DNA of 64,000 nucleotides from Actinoplanes solisilvae (lineage in GTDB: Bacteria > Actinomycetota > Actinomycetes > Mycobacteriales > Micromonosporaceae). The DNA lies in NCBI RefSeq assembly GCF_003999975.1, contig NZ_RJAC01000035.1, forward strand, positions 1 through 64,000, given 5' to 3'. The stretch's first letter is position 1. The number at the start of each line of letters is the position of its first letter. Under the pieces are notes generated by a model that worked only from the letters and a program-made list of their open reading frames with translations, was not told the origin of the DNA and searched no databases. Positions 33,501 to 41,814 of this stretch are shown piece after piece. Made by a program: the position numbers and the translations under genes.

Positions 33501-34298
33501 ATGCGCATCACGGCCCTGCACTCGTACCCGGTCAAGGGTTGCCGCCGCCTCGAGCACGACGCCGCCCTGGTCGAGCCGTGGGGCCTGGCCGGCGACCGGC
33601 GCTGGGCGATGGTCGACGCCGAGGGCGTGGCCTTCACTCAGCGCGAGGAACGCCGCCTCACCCAGCTCACCGTCACACTCCGCGACGGCGGCCTGCTACT
33701 GAGCGCTCCGGGCCTGCCGTCTCTCTCGGTGGACGAGCCCGTCGACGGTCCCGAGGAGATCGTGCGCGTCTTCCGCCACAAGCCTCCGGCGCCCGCCCGC
33801 GTCGCCGAGAAGGAGTGGAGCAGCCGGTTCCTCGGCCGCGACGCCCGGCTCGTCTGGCAGGCCGACCCGACCGGACGCCCGGTGCAGAACCACGCCCGGC
33901 CGGACGACCGGGTGAGCTTCGCCGACGGCTACCCGGTGCTGCTCGCCAACGAGGCCTCGCTCTCGGCGCTCAACGACTGGCTGGCCGAGGCGGGGGAGGG
34001 GCCGGTGCCGATGACCCGCTTCCGGCCCAATGTGGTCGTCGGCGGCGCCGGGCCGTGGGCCGAGGACGAGTGGCTGGGCCGGCGGCTGCACCTCGGCGGC
34101 GTGACGTTCCGGGCGGCCGAGGCGTGTTCGCGGTGCGTCGTCACCACCATCGATCAGGAGACCGGTGAGCCGGGGCGGCAGCCGCTGCGCATGCTCGGAG
34201 CCCGGCGCCGCGTCGGCAGCCGCCTGCTCTTCGCGATCTCCCTCATTCCCGACATGTCCGGCATGGTGCGTGTGGGGGACACGGTCGAGGTCGGATGA
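33501..34298 (+). CDS. MOSC domain protein
   Basis: 265 residues: MOSC N-terminal beta-barrel (residues 1-110: ITALHSYPVKGCRRLEHDAAL, GDRRWAMVD) and MOSC domain (about 125-262: FADGYPVLLANEASLSAL, MTRFRPNVVVGG, EACSRCVVTTIDQETGEPG). The cysteine in ACSRC is the molybdenum cofactor ligand of the mARC/YcbX group. Members reduce N-hydroxylated compounds using an electron donor. YcbX-like proteins sometimes carry a ferredoxin domain; this one does not. Confidence 0.87.
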   Translation: MRITALHSYPVKGCRRLEHDAALVEPWGLAGDRRWAMVDAEGVAFTQREERRLTQLTVTLRDGGLLLSAPGLPSLSVDEPVDGPEEIVRVFRHKPPAPARVAEKEWSSRFLGRDARLVWQADPTGRPVQNHARPDDRVSFADGYPVLLANEASLSALNDWLAEAGEGPVPMTRFRPNVVVGGAGPWAEDEWLGRRLHLGGVTFRAAEACSRCVVTTIDQETGEPGRQPLRMLGARRRVGSRLLFAISLIPDMSGMVRVGDTVEVG

Positions 34299-34392
34299 AC
34301 GGACTACCCGCCGACGCCATGGAGTGAAGCAACTTTAGGACTGTCTTAGGAAGGTTGCCGCCGCGGTCGCGACCCGCGAAGGATCGCTGTCC

Positions 34393-35340
34393 GTGACCGG
34401 ATCTCGCCTGCTCTCGCCCCGATGGCTCGCCACGGGCGGCGCCACTGTCCTCGCCGCCGTGCTGGGGGTCACCCTCGTGCTGCAGAACAGCGGCTCGGCG
34501 TGTGCTGCCCCGCCGTCCACCACGGCCAAGAAGGGGAAGGCGACGTACTTCTTCATGGAGGGCACGCTCGGCAACTGCTCCTTCCCGAGCCCACCCGCCG
34601 ACGATCTCTATGTGGCCCTCGGCCAGTCCAACGAATATGCCAAGGGCGCGGCCTGCGGCACGTACATCGATGTCACCGGGCCCAAGGGCAAGACCCGCGT
34701 GAAGGTCATCGACTCGTGTCCTGAGTGTCCGGCCGGTCATCTCGACCTGAGCCTCACGGCGTTCAAGAAGATCGGCGTCCAGTCGGCCGGCATCATCCCG
34801 ATCACCTACAAGGCTGTGCCCGGTGCGGCCGTTCCAGGGCCCGTTTCCGTACGGGTCAAGGAGGGCTCGTCGCAGTACTGGCTCAGCGTCCTCATCGACA
34901 ACCACGCCAACCGGCTCGCCTCGGTCCAGATCGCGGGCCAGGGCGGCGGGTTCCGCAAGGCCACCCACGAGGTCTTCAACTACTGGACCGTCCCCGGCGG
35001 CGCGGGCAGCGGTCCCTACAAGATCAAGATCACCGATGTGTACGGCAACTCGGCCACCCTCACCGGCATCAAGCTCGCCGTCGGCAAGACCCAGAAGTCC
35101 GGCGTCAGGCTGGTCAAGCGCCCGCCGTCCGCCGTCAAGAAGCCGAAACCGGCCGCGCCCAAGCCCGCCGCGGTGTCGAAGTCCGCGCCCAAGCCGCCCG
35201 CCGCCACCTCGGCAGCCGCCCTCCCGCTCGTCGAGTCGACCACCGTGGCGCAGACCCCGCTGACCGCCGAGGCCCCGCTGGTCGCCGAGGCCCCGCTGAC
35301 CGCCGACCTGGCCGCCGGCACCCCGGATCGCTGCTCCTGA
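34393..35340 (+). CDS. Secreted expansin-like protein
   Basis: 315 residues from GTG 34393. The signal peptide/helix is at 12-38 (LATGGATVLAAVLGVTLVLQ). The D1 double-psi beta-barrel at about 47-135 has GKATYFFMEGTLGNCSFP, GTYIDVTG, VIDSCPECPAGHLDLS and the catalytic-like Asp. The D2 carbohydrate-binding domain at about 140-225 has the aromatic WLSVLIDNH and FNYWTVPGGAGSGPYKIKITD. A Pro/Ala/Lys linker and an Ala-rich tail ending in Cys follow. Bacterial expansins loosen plant or own cell wall polymers without hydrolysis. The stop is followed by a 46-bp tandem repeat. Confidence 0.85.
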   Translation: MTGSRLLSPRWLATGGATVLAAVLGVTLVLQNSGSACAAPPSTTAKKGKATYFFMEGTLGNCSFPSPPADDLYVALGQSNEYAKGAACGTYIDVTGPKGKTRVKVIDSCPECPAGHLDLSLTAFKKIGVQSAGIIPITYKAVPGAAVPGPVSVRVKEGSSQYWLSVLIDNHANRLASVQIAGQGGGFRKATHEVFNYWTVPGGAGSGPYKIKITDVYGNSATLTGIKLAVGKTQKSGVRLVKRPPSAVKKPKPAAPKPAAVSKSAPKPPAATSAAALPLVESTTVAQTPLTAEAPLVAEAPLTADLAAGTPDRCS

Positions 35341-35447
35341 CTGGCCCCGGCTCCGCTGATCGCCGACCTCGGACGGCTGTTCCTGACAGGCCCCGGCTCC
35401 GCTGATCGCCGACCTCGGACCGCTGTTCCTGACAGGCCCCGGCCGGG
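35341..35447. repeat. 46-bp tandem repeat after the expansin gene
   Basis: Two near-identical 46-base units (35341-35386, 35387-35432) each carry GGCCCCGGCTCCGCTGATCG and CCGACCTCGGAC, ending CTGTTCCTGA. A partial third copy starts at 35433. The first unit abuts the stop codon, and the last codons of the gene (GATCGCTGCTCCTGA) resemble the end of the unit. The repeat may therefore have grown from the gene end. A GC-rich inverted segment follows near the GNAT gene. Confidence 0.75.
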
Positions 35448-35482
35448 CGTGCTCCCCCACCACGCCCGGCCGGCTCCGTCGA

Positions 35483-36004
35483 TCAGTCGTTCAGGCCCAG
35501 CCACAGGTAGATCTCGTCGCGGTCGTCGCCCGGCGCGACCCGCAGCGCGCCCGGCATGCGGCCCACCTCGCGATAGCCGAGTCTCTCGTAGAACTTCTCG
35601 GTGCCGGCCCCGCCCCGCACGGTGACCTGGAACGCGTCCAGCCCCATCCGGCGCCCGACCCGCTCGGCCTCCCGCATCAGCGCGGCGCCGTACCCCCGGC
35701 CCTGGCTCTTGGGGGTCACCATCACCCGTTTGAGCACGCGCCAATGTTCCTTCAACGCGAACTGGTTGCTGGCCACGAACAGCAGCGCGACCAGGTCGCC
35801 GCTGTCGATCCCGATGACGAGCCGGTCAATGCCCGCCTCCACCGCGGCGAACGTCGCCTCGGCCACCGGAGTGACGTCTGCGGCGTTGACCGGCGCCACG
35901 AATCCGACCGCCCCACCGGCGTTGGTGACGTCGACCCACAGCGTGACGATGCTCGCGCGAAGCTCATCGGTCAGCGTGGGGTCGACAACGAACTCAATAG
36001 CCAT
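35483..36004 (-). CDS. GNAT family N-acetyltransferase
   Basis: 173 residues from ATG 36004. The acetyl-CoA motif A region reads RVMVTPKSQGRGYGAALMREAERVGRRMG (Q/RxxGxG/A, about 107-118), and FYERLGYREVGRMPGALRV forms the C-terminal strand. The acyl acceptor is unknown. Continuing upstream in frame would translate the 15-bp repeat as GSQGR units, so the later ATG is chosen. Confidence 0.83.
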   Translation of the reverse strand: MAIEFVVDPTLTDELRASIVTLWVDVTNAGGAVGFVAPVNAADVTPVAEATFAAVEAGIDRLVIGIDSGDLVALLFVASNQFALKEHWRVLKRVMVTPKSQGRGYGAALMREAERVGRRMGLDAFQVTVRGGAGTEKFYERLGYREVGRMPGALRVAPGDDRDEIYLWLGLND

Positions 36005-36030
36005 GCGGCCATTTTGGCCGCCCGGCGCAC

Positions 36031-36135
36031 GGCCCTGTGATCCGCGGCCCTGTGATCCGCGGCCCTGTGATCCGCGGCCCTGTGATCCGCGGCCCTGTGA
36101 TCCGCGGCCCTGTGATTCTCGGGCCTGTGGTTCGA
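36031..36135. repeat. 15-bp tandem repeat between GNAT gene and tRNA-Leu
   Basis: GGCCCTGTGATCCGC is repeated five times exactly from 36031 to 36105. Two degenerate copies follow (GGCCCTGTGATTCTC and GGGCCTGTGGTTCGA), ending at 36135, one base before the tRNA gene. There are no spacers, so it is not CRISPR. The position just beyond the 3' end of the tRNA, with decay toward the tRNA, suggests slippage expansion. Confidence 0.88.
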
Positions 36136-36136
36136 G

Positions 36137-36220
36137 TGCGGAAGGGGGGACTTGAACCCCCACGCCCTTTCGGGCACGGGCACCTAAAACCCGCGCGGCT
36201 GCCTATTACGCCACTCCCGC
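36137..36220 (-). tRNA. tRNA-Leu (anticodon TAG)
   Basis: On the minus strand the 84-base sequence folds as a type II tRNA. The acceptor GCGGGAG pairs with CUUCCGC, the anticodon loop UUUAGGU gives UAG, a long variable arm GCCCGAAAGGGC is present, and the T arm is GGGGGUUCAAGUCCCCC. It decodes CUA leucine codons. CCA is not encoded. The anticodon stem closes with a U-G pair. Confidence 0.93.
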
Positions 36221-36418
36221 CCGGCTCGCCCCGAAGGCCGAGCACGTGTTGAGCAGAGTCTAGACGTTCCTCGCGACCCCGACCTGGTCGGAGTTCGTGC
36301 TCCGCTTAAAGGCACGGCGGCCGCCTCGCGGGTCGAGCCGCGTGACAGCCGCCGTGGTCTGCGGACCGGCCGGGTCCTTTGCCGTCAAGATCGGCCGGTG
36401 CGGCGCCGACTGTAGCGG

Positions 36419-36895
36419 TCAGTCGACGCCGAGGTCGCGGCGCAGCTTCGCGACGTGACCCGTGGCCTTGACGTTGTAGAGCGCCCGCTCGATCTTGCCG
36501 TCCTCGTCGATCACGAAGGTAGACCGAATGACGCCCATCACCTTCTTGCCGTAGTTGTTCTTCTCACCGAACGCCCCGTAGGCCGTCAGCACGCTCTTGT
36601 CCTCGTCGCTGACGAGCGGGAACGTGATCGCGTCGTGCTCGCGGAACTTGGCCAGCTTGGCCGGGGAGTCGGGCGAGATGCCGACGACCTCGTAACCGGC
36701 GGCCTGCAGCGAACCCAGCGAGTCGCGGAAGTCGCAGGCCTGGGTCGTGCAGCCGGGAGTCATGGCGGCCGGGTAGGCGTAGAGCACGACCTTGCGTCCG
36801 CGCAGGTCCTTGAGCGTGAGCCGGTCGCCGTTGTCGGTCGGCAGGCTGAATTCGGGCGCGAGATCGCCGGCGGAGAGTCGGACGGGTTCAGTCAT
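36419..36895 (-). CDS. bcp: Thioredoxin-dependent peroxiredoxin Bcp
   Basis: 158 residues. AMTPGCTTQACDFRDSL holds the peroxidatic Cys49 and the resolving Cys54, the BCP/PrxQ arrangement. SAGDLAPEFSLPTDNGDRL at the start and GVIRSTFVIDEDGKI near the end are conserved. It reduces hydrogen and organic peroxides with electrons from thioredoxin. Transcribed as a single gene; the ~200 bases to the tRNA gene upstream of it hold nothing I can assign. Confidence 0.95.
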   Translation of the reverse strand: MTEPVRLSAGDLAPEFSLPTDNGDRLTLKDLRGRKVVLYAYPAAMTPGCTTQACDFRDSLGSLQAAGYEVVGISPDSPAKLAKFREHDAITFPLVSDEDKSVLTAYGAFGEKNNYGKKVMGVIRSTFVIDEDGKIERALYNVKATGHVAKLRRDLGVD

Positions 36896-36937
36896 GCCGA
36901 AACGATAGACCGGACACCCGCAAAGCCGCCGAAAACC

Positions 36938-37930
36938 TCAACCCCCGACCGGGACGGCAGGCTGCGGGGCGGTCGGGCGCGCGGGCAGGGCGGCCCTCAT
37001 GCGCAGCACACCGGTCAGGGCCAGCCCGGCACCGCCGCCGATGGCCAGCGCGACGAGCGTCCGCGAGATCCAGCCCGGCCCGGCCGCGGGCACGACGGCC
37101 GCGCCGAGGACCTGCGTCTCGTTGAACCCGCCGAACAGGGCCACGACGGCCCCCGCGAGCGCCAGGAAGAACGGCGGATGCCGGTAGGCCGCGGCCACCC
37201 CGACGAGCCCGGCCAGGATCAGCGCCGGGGGCGGGGTCGCGCCGTCGAGCAGGCGGATCAACGCGTACGCCAAGGGGGCCAGGCCGACGATCAGCGCGAC
37301 CGGCCGTACAGATCTGGGCCACCGGTAGGCCAGCGCCGTCACAGCCAGCCCGGCCAGCGCGGCGGCGGCCCACCACAGCCAGGCTCGCGGCGGTGGCACC
37401 CAGTCGAGTGTGCCCCGGATCTCGAACGCGCTGGTCTGCACCCGCAACGGCACCACCCAGTCGCGCAGGCGATGGCTTCGCGACGGGTCGGCCACGGCCT
37501 GCGGCGGCAGGTCAGCGCTCAGCCAGTGCGTCCGCTGGTCGTGCCACCGTACGGTCGTCGACTCTGAGATCTTGCGCCAGGCGGGCGGCGCGGTCGGGTC
37601 GGCGCTCGCCGGGACGGGCGTCTCCCCGGTGATCGTCTCGTTCAGGTACGAGGCCGGCGAGTTCACGTTCTGCCAGGTGCCGTCGGGCCGCACCTCGAGA
37701 TAGGGCTCGCCCGAGTAACCCAGCACCTCGATCGCGTGGCCGCTGTCGTTGGTCAGCTCGAGCCGTGCCCCCGCCTCGACGGTGCGCACCTCGATGCCGG
37801 GCGCGCTGATCGTGGTCACCGCCGTGCGGTACGCCGTGGCGTCGGGGACGTCACCGGCGTGGGCGAACGCGGGCGTGGCCGGCGCGAGCACCGCACCGGC
37901 CACCGCCACGATCAGGGCGTACCGTCTCAC
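36938..37930 (-). CDS. Exported membrane protein in a thiol-redox operon
   Basis: 330 residues from GTG 37930. A signal peptide (RRYALIVAVAGAVLAPATPAFAHAGD) is followed by an extracytoplasmic domain with VEVRPDGTW-type beta strands to about residue 170. Then come five to six helices (WLWWAAAALAGLAVTALAY, LIVGLAPLAYALI, ALILAGLVGVAAA, FFLALAGAVVALFGG, RTLVALAIGGGAGLALTG). It overlaps the DsbA gene by four bases (GTGA). Function unknown; the gene order MauE-DsbA-this protein suggests it receives or helps mature a partner outside the membrane. Confidence 0.6.
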   Translation of the reverse strand: MRRYALIVAVAGAVLAPATPAFAHAGDVPDATAYRTAVTTISAPGIEVRTVEAGARLELTNDSGHAIEVLGYSGEPYLEVRPDGTWQNVNSPASYLNETITGETPVPASADPTAPPAWRKISESTTVRWHDQRTHWLSADLPPQAVADPSRSHRLRDWVVPLRVQTSAFEIRGTLDWVPPPRAWLWWAAAALAGLAVTALAYRWPRSVRPVALIVGLAPLAYALIRLLDGATPPPALILAGLVGVAAAYRHPPFFLALAGAVVALFGGFNETQVLGAAVVPAAGPGWISRTLVALAIGGGAGLALTGVLRMRAALPARPTAPQPAVPVGG

Positions 37931-38679
37931 CCCGCGGCCGCCGTGACCGCCTGCGTGAAGATCTCGGTGGTGGGCAGACCGCCGCCGGGGCCGGTGACCG
38001 TCTTGCCGTTGACGACGATCGTCGGCGTGCCGTTGTAGCCGCGGGACGCGAACGTCTCGGTGACCTTGGTGGCCCACGAGTCGTACGTCTTGTCGTTGAC
38101 CGCCGTGGCGAAGCTGTCGCCCAGCCCGACGCCCTTGCCCAGCTCGATCAGCTTGGCGTTGTCGAGCCCGTCGCTGCCCTCTTCGGGCTGGTTGGCGAAG
38201 AGCACGCCGTGATATTCGAGGAACTTGCCGTCGACCGCCGCGGCCGCGGCCGCCCCCGCTGATCTGGTCGAATATTGGGTGCCGTTCGACGCGCGGTCGA
38301 GGATGGCCACCGGGTGATAGCGCACGGTGACCTTCTTGTCGGTCACCAGCTGCGCGATCGCCGGGCCGGTCTGGTTCTCGAACTCGTGGCAGATCGGGCA
38401 CATGAAGTCTTCGTAGATGTCGACCGTGACCGGCCCCGACCCGACCGCGAAGGCCGTGCCGTCGTCGACCGCCACGCTGGGCGTGTTCACCCGCGACGCG
38501 TCGGTCTCCTTGTCCTGGTTGCTCAGCACCCCGAAGCCGACCAGGCCGGCGAGCACCAGCACCATGACGACCCCGATCGAGGTCCAGATCGTCACCTTCC
38601 GGCGGCGATCGGCGGCTTTCTGCTGCTCGACGATGCGCCGCGCGGCCGCGCGTTCGCGGCCTCTGTCGCCCTTGCTCAT
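37927..38679 (-). CDS. Membrane-anchored DsbA-like thiol oxidoreductase
   Basis: 250 residues from ATG 38679. One N-terminal helix (TIWTSIGVVMVLVLAGLVGFGVL, about 31-53) anchors an extracytoplasmic thioredoxin-fold domain. It carries the CxxC active site EDFMCPICHEFE and the cis-Pro loop GYNGTPTIVVNGK. It is expected to catalyse disulfide formation in exported proteins. The start overlaps the stop of the MauE-like gene (ATGA), which probably encodes its redox partner. Confidence 0.87.
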   Translation of the reverse strand: MSKGDRGRERAAARRIVEQQKAADRRRKVTIWTSIGVVMVLVLAGLVGFGVLSNQDKETDASRVNTPSVAVDDGTAFAVGSGPVTVDIYEDFMCPICHEFENQTGPAIAQLVTDKKVTVRYHPVAILDRASNGTQYSTRSAGAAAAAAVDGKFLEYHGVLFANQPEEGSDGLDNAKLIELGKGVGLGDSFATAVNDKTYDSWATKVTETFASRGYNGTPTIVVNGKTVTGPGGGLPTTEIFTQAVTAAAG

Positions 38680-39170
38680 GAGTCTCCCAACAATGCCCTG
38701 TCGAGCGAGAACCTCGTCCGCGGCTTCCACAGCAGAATGCCGGCCAGTGCGAGGAACCCCACGTCACGCAGGATTTCCAGGCCGTACTGCGCGGTGCGGC
38801 CGCCGGTCAGCTCGCCGCCCTTGCTGAAACAGCCGCAGTCGATCTGCAGCCCGCGCGCCCACGCCGAGACGATGCCGGCGATGAAGATCACCAGCACCAC
38901 CGCGGAGATGGCCGCGCTGAGCCGAGTCGCTATGCCGATCAGCAACAACAGGCCCAATGCGATCTCCAGGAACGGCTGCACGGCCCCGACCACCTTGGCG
39001 GCGTCGTAGGACATCAGGTCGTACGCGTTCACCGCGCGCGCCGAGGCGGCCAGATCGGTCACCTTGAGCCCGCCGGCGATCAGGAAGACCGCCGCCAGGC
39101 CGAGACGCGCGAGGGTGGAGATCCAGGGCCAGGCTGCCGCGAGCCGCGAAGGCCGCTGCTTCAAGTCCAT
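38676..39170 (-). CDS. MauE/DoxX-type membrane redox protein
   Basis: 164 residues from ATG 39170, with GTG 39176 as an alternative. There are four helices, and QIDCGCFSKGGELTGG with a Cys-x-Cys lies between helices 3 and 4. This matches the MauE family, membrane proteins that re-oxidise or supply disulfides to DsbA/MauD-like partners. First gene of the three-gene operon with the DsbA-like protein. A divergent or independent promoter must lie in the ~75 bases before it. Confidence 0.82.
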   Translation of the reverse strand: MDLKQRPSRLAAAWPWISTLARLGLAAVFLIAGGLKVTDLAASARAVNAYDLMSYDAAKVVGAVQPFLEIALGLLLLIGIATRLSAAISAVVLVIFIAGIVSAWARGLQIDCGCFSKGGELTGGRTAQYGLEILRDVGFLALAGILLWKPRTRFSLDRALLGDS

Positions 39171-39246
39171 GGTCACGCCCGTTAGTCGATGCAACTGTCC
39201 CGCCGGTTCCCTCTATTGTGCTGAGGTTCCGCTGGGAAAATGCTGA

Positions 39247-39783
39247 CTAAACCGCTCTGGACTGCGAGACGGCGGTCACGAGCTCGTCGCGGGCGCGGGC
39301 GACGCGTGAGCGGATCGTGCCGACCGGCACGTCTTCGACCTCGGCGGCCTCGGCGTACGAGAGCCCCAGCACCTGGGTCAGCACGAAGGCCGTACGCCGT
39401 TCCTCGCTCAGACCGTCGAGCAGGTCGGCCGTGCTCAGTCGGTGGGCCGGGTCGGGGGAGGGCGACGAGGTCCACGCCTCGGCGGCGAGGCGGGCGTCGA
39501 GCCGGCGGCGGCGGACCACGGCGCGCAGGTGGTCGGCGCAGGTGCGGCGGGCGATGCCGAGCAGCCAGGTGCGCGCAGTCGAGCGGGCCTCGAACGCGGC
39601 GAGTGCCTTGAAGGCGCGCAGGTAGGTCTCTTGGGTGAGGTCGTCGGCCGCCCCCGGGTCGACCAGCGCGGCCGTGAAACGCCAGACCTCGGCCTGGGTG
39701 GCCCGCACGAACGCCGCTTGCGCGATCGGGTCTCCCGCGCGGGCGGCGAGGGCGAGCGAGGTGGTTTCGTCCTGGCCGTCCAT
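39247..39783 (-). CDS. ECF sigma factor
   Basis: 178 residues. Region 2 is AQAAFVRATQAEVWRFTAALVDPGAADDLTQETYLRAFKAL (about 20-62) and region 4 is LDGLSEERRTAFVLTQVLGLSYAEAAEVEDVPVGTIRSRVARARDEL (about 122-170). It resembles actinobacterial SigC/ECF proteins found next to copper genes. No anti-sigma gene adjoins it. It lies between the MauE-DsbA operon, read in the same direction 76 bases away, and the divergent copCD gene, so either could be a target. Confidence 0.88.
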   Translation of the reverse strand: MDGQDETTSLALAARAGDPIAQAAFVRATQAEVWRFTAALVDPGAADDLTQETYLRAFKALAAFEARSTARTWLLGIARRTCADHLRAVVRRRRLDARLAAEAWTSSPSPDPAHRLSTADLLDGLSEERRTAFVLTQVLGLSYAEAAEVEDVPVGTIRSRVARARDELVTAVSQSRAV

Positions 39784-39875
39784 GGCCCGAGATGGTACGC
39801 CTAGCGGACGTGGGAACTCTGAAGCCGGGCGTGCCGACTACCCGTTGTGGTCAGTAGGGCTTCAGATCGGGCACC

Positions 39876-41546
39876 ATGTCGGGCATGATTGTTGAGCGGC
39901 GCCGGGTTTGTCATGGTTTGGCAGCCTTGGCCGGGTTGTTGCTGGGCCTCTTCGGAATTCTGCTCGGTCCGGCCTCGCCCGCCAGCGCGCACGCGGCCCT
40001 GGTCGCCAGCGATCCGGCCAACGGCACGATCGTGCCCGACGCGCCCAACAAGATCACGCTGAACTTCAGCGAATCGGTGGCTCTGCTCTCCGGCAAGATC
40101 CAGGTGATCGCCCCCGACGGCTCCCGCGCCGACCAGGGCGACCCCACCGCCGACGGCGGCACCGTCACGATCCCGCTGCGCTCGGGTGGCGGCCGGGGCA
40201 CCTACCTGGTCAGCTATCGGGTGCTCTCGGCCGACAGCCACCCGGTCGGCGGCAGCCTCACCTATTCGGTCGGCGCCGCGTCGGCCACCCCGAACGCCAC
40301 CGTCGACGACGTCAAGACCGACCCCGTCGTCCGCGCCCTGATCCCGGTCGGCAAATACCTCGGCTACGCCGGGCTGGTGCTGCTGGTCGGCCCGACCCTC
40401 GTGCTCGCGCTGCTCTGGCCGCACCGCCTGAGCCGCCGCGGCCCGGCCAAGCTCGTCTGGACCGGCGTCGGCCTGATCCTCGGCAGCACCCTGCTCGCCC
40501 TGTGGCTGCAGGCGCCCTACTCGACCGGGTCAGGGCTTTTCGACGTACGGGTGGGGGACCTGCGCGACGTGCTGGGCAGCACGTTCGGTGCCGTCATGCT
40601 GGTGCGCCTCGGCGTGATCTGCGCGACCGCCCTGCTGCTGCGGCCGTTCCTGCGCGGCAACGGCACCGACTCCAAGACCGACCTGGCCCTGCTCGGCGTG
40701 CTCGGCGTGGCCGCCCTGGCCACCTGGCCGCTGACCGGGCACCCGACCGCCTCGCCGGTGGCCGGCGTCTCGGTGGTGGTCGACGCGATCCACCTCGCCT
40801 CGATGGCGGTGTGGCTGGGCGGGCTCGTCATGCTGGTCTTCTTCCTGCTGCGCCAGGCCAGCCCGCGCGAGCTGGGGGCGATCCTGCCGATCTGGTCGCG
40901 CTGGGCGGTCACGGCGGTGGCGGCGCTGATCGTGGCGGGCGTCGTGCAGGCGCTGATCGAGGTGTCCTCGCTCGACGGGCTCTTCCTCACCACGTACGGC
41001 CAATTGATCCTGGCCAAGGTGGGGCTGGTCGCCCTCCTGCTCGTCGCCGGCTTCTTCTCGCGCCGGCTGGTGCTCTCGAAGGCCGCGGAGGAGTCGCCGA
41101 CCGGCCTGCGCAAGATCGTCATCGCCGAGCTGGCGCTGACCGCGGTCGTGCTCGGCGTGACCTCGGCGCTGGTGCAGATCGCGCCGCCGCGTACGGCCGA
41201 GGCGTCCGAGACCGCGACCGTCTCGACCACGGTGACCAAGACGCTGACCAGCCCGAAGATGGCTTTGCAGATCGACATCTTCCCGGCCAAGGTCGGCAAC
41301 AACAGCATTCACCTGTACGCCTACACACCCGACAACAAACCTCTCACCGTGATCGAGTGGACCGCGACGGCCGCGTTGCCCGCCAAGGGCATCGAGCCGA
41401 TCCAGGTCCCGCTGCTGCGCATCACCGATTTCCACGCGGTCGGCGACATCGCGCTGCCGGCGGCCGGTGAGTGGACCTTCAAGATCACCGCCCGCACGAG
41501 CGACATCGACCAGACGACCCTGTCTACCACCGCCACGATCAACTGA
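39876..41546 (+). CDS. CopC-CopD fusion copper protein
   Basis: 556 residues. The signal peptide ends ASPASAHA, leaving an N-terminal His-Ala that starts the CopC domain (HAALVASDPANGTIV to about 140; ADSHPVGGSLTYSVG). This exposed His is the Cu(II) ligand. Residues about 150-430 form eight helices of the CopD family. The C-terminal ~110 residues are again extracytoplasmic and beta-rich (FPAKVGNNSIHLYAYTPDNKP), a YtkA-like fold. It is thought to bind and import copper for cuproenzymes. Confidence 0.88.
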   Translation: MSGMIVERRRVCHGLAALAGLLLGLFGILLGPASPASAHAALVASDPANGTIVPDAPNKITLNFSESVALLSGKIQVIAPDGSRADQGDPTADGGTVTIPLRSGGGRGTYLVSYRVLSADSHPVGGSLTYSVGAASATPNATVDDVKTDPVVRALIPVGKYLGYAGLVLLVGPTLVLALLWPHRLSRRGPAKLVWTGVGLILGSTLLALWLQAPYSTGSGLFDVRVGDLRDVLGSTFGAVMLVRLGVICATALLLRPFLRGNGTDSKTDLALLGVLGVAALATWPLTGHPTASPVAGVSVVVDAIHLASMAVWLGGLVMLVFFLLRQASPRELGAILPIWSRWAVTAVAALIVAGVVQALIEVSSLDGLFLTTYGQLILAKVGLVALLLVAGFFSRRLVLSKAAEESPTGLRKIVIAELALTAVVLGVTSALVQIAPPRTAEASETATVSTTVTKTLTSPKMALQIDIFPAKVGNNSIHLYAYTPDNKPLTVIEWTATAALPAKGIEPIQVPLLRITDFHAVGDIALPAAGEWTFKITARTSDIDQTTLSTTATIN

Positions 41547-41673
41547 TGAGGCCGTCGGGGTGTCGGCGGCCCGGTTCGGCGCCGAGTGAGCGCTTATTGC
41601 CGCGCCGCGACCCACCGGCACTGACGCCCTGAGCGGCCCTCAACCCCCGCCGTGACAACCGGCGATCTCCCGG

Positions 41674-41712
41674 CAAGGGCCCGGTCCTCCTGTGCGGAGG
41701 GCCGGGCCCTTG
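41674..41712 (+). terminator. Strong hairpin terminator
   Basis: CAAGGGCCCGGTCCTCC pairs with GGAGGGCCGGGCCCTTG around TGTGC, giving a long stem with one bulge, followed by TCATTTTG. It closes the copCD transcript. Apart from this element the 268 bases between 41547 and 41814 contain no gene. Confidence 0.82.
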
Positions 41713-41814
41713 TCATTTTGATCAGCGATTTAGCAGCGATTTGACCACTTTGGGGTTATTTGGATCTGTATGGTCTCCGCCAGTACCGCCGGAGCTTTTG
41801 AGGGGGAGAAGCTG

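Noticed and set aside
36031..36135. Possible CRISPR array
   Set aside because: Units are 15 bp and contiguous, with no spacers and no cas genes nearby.
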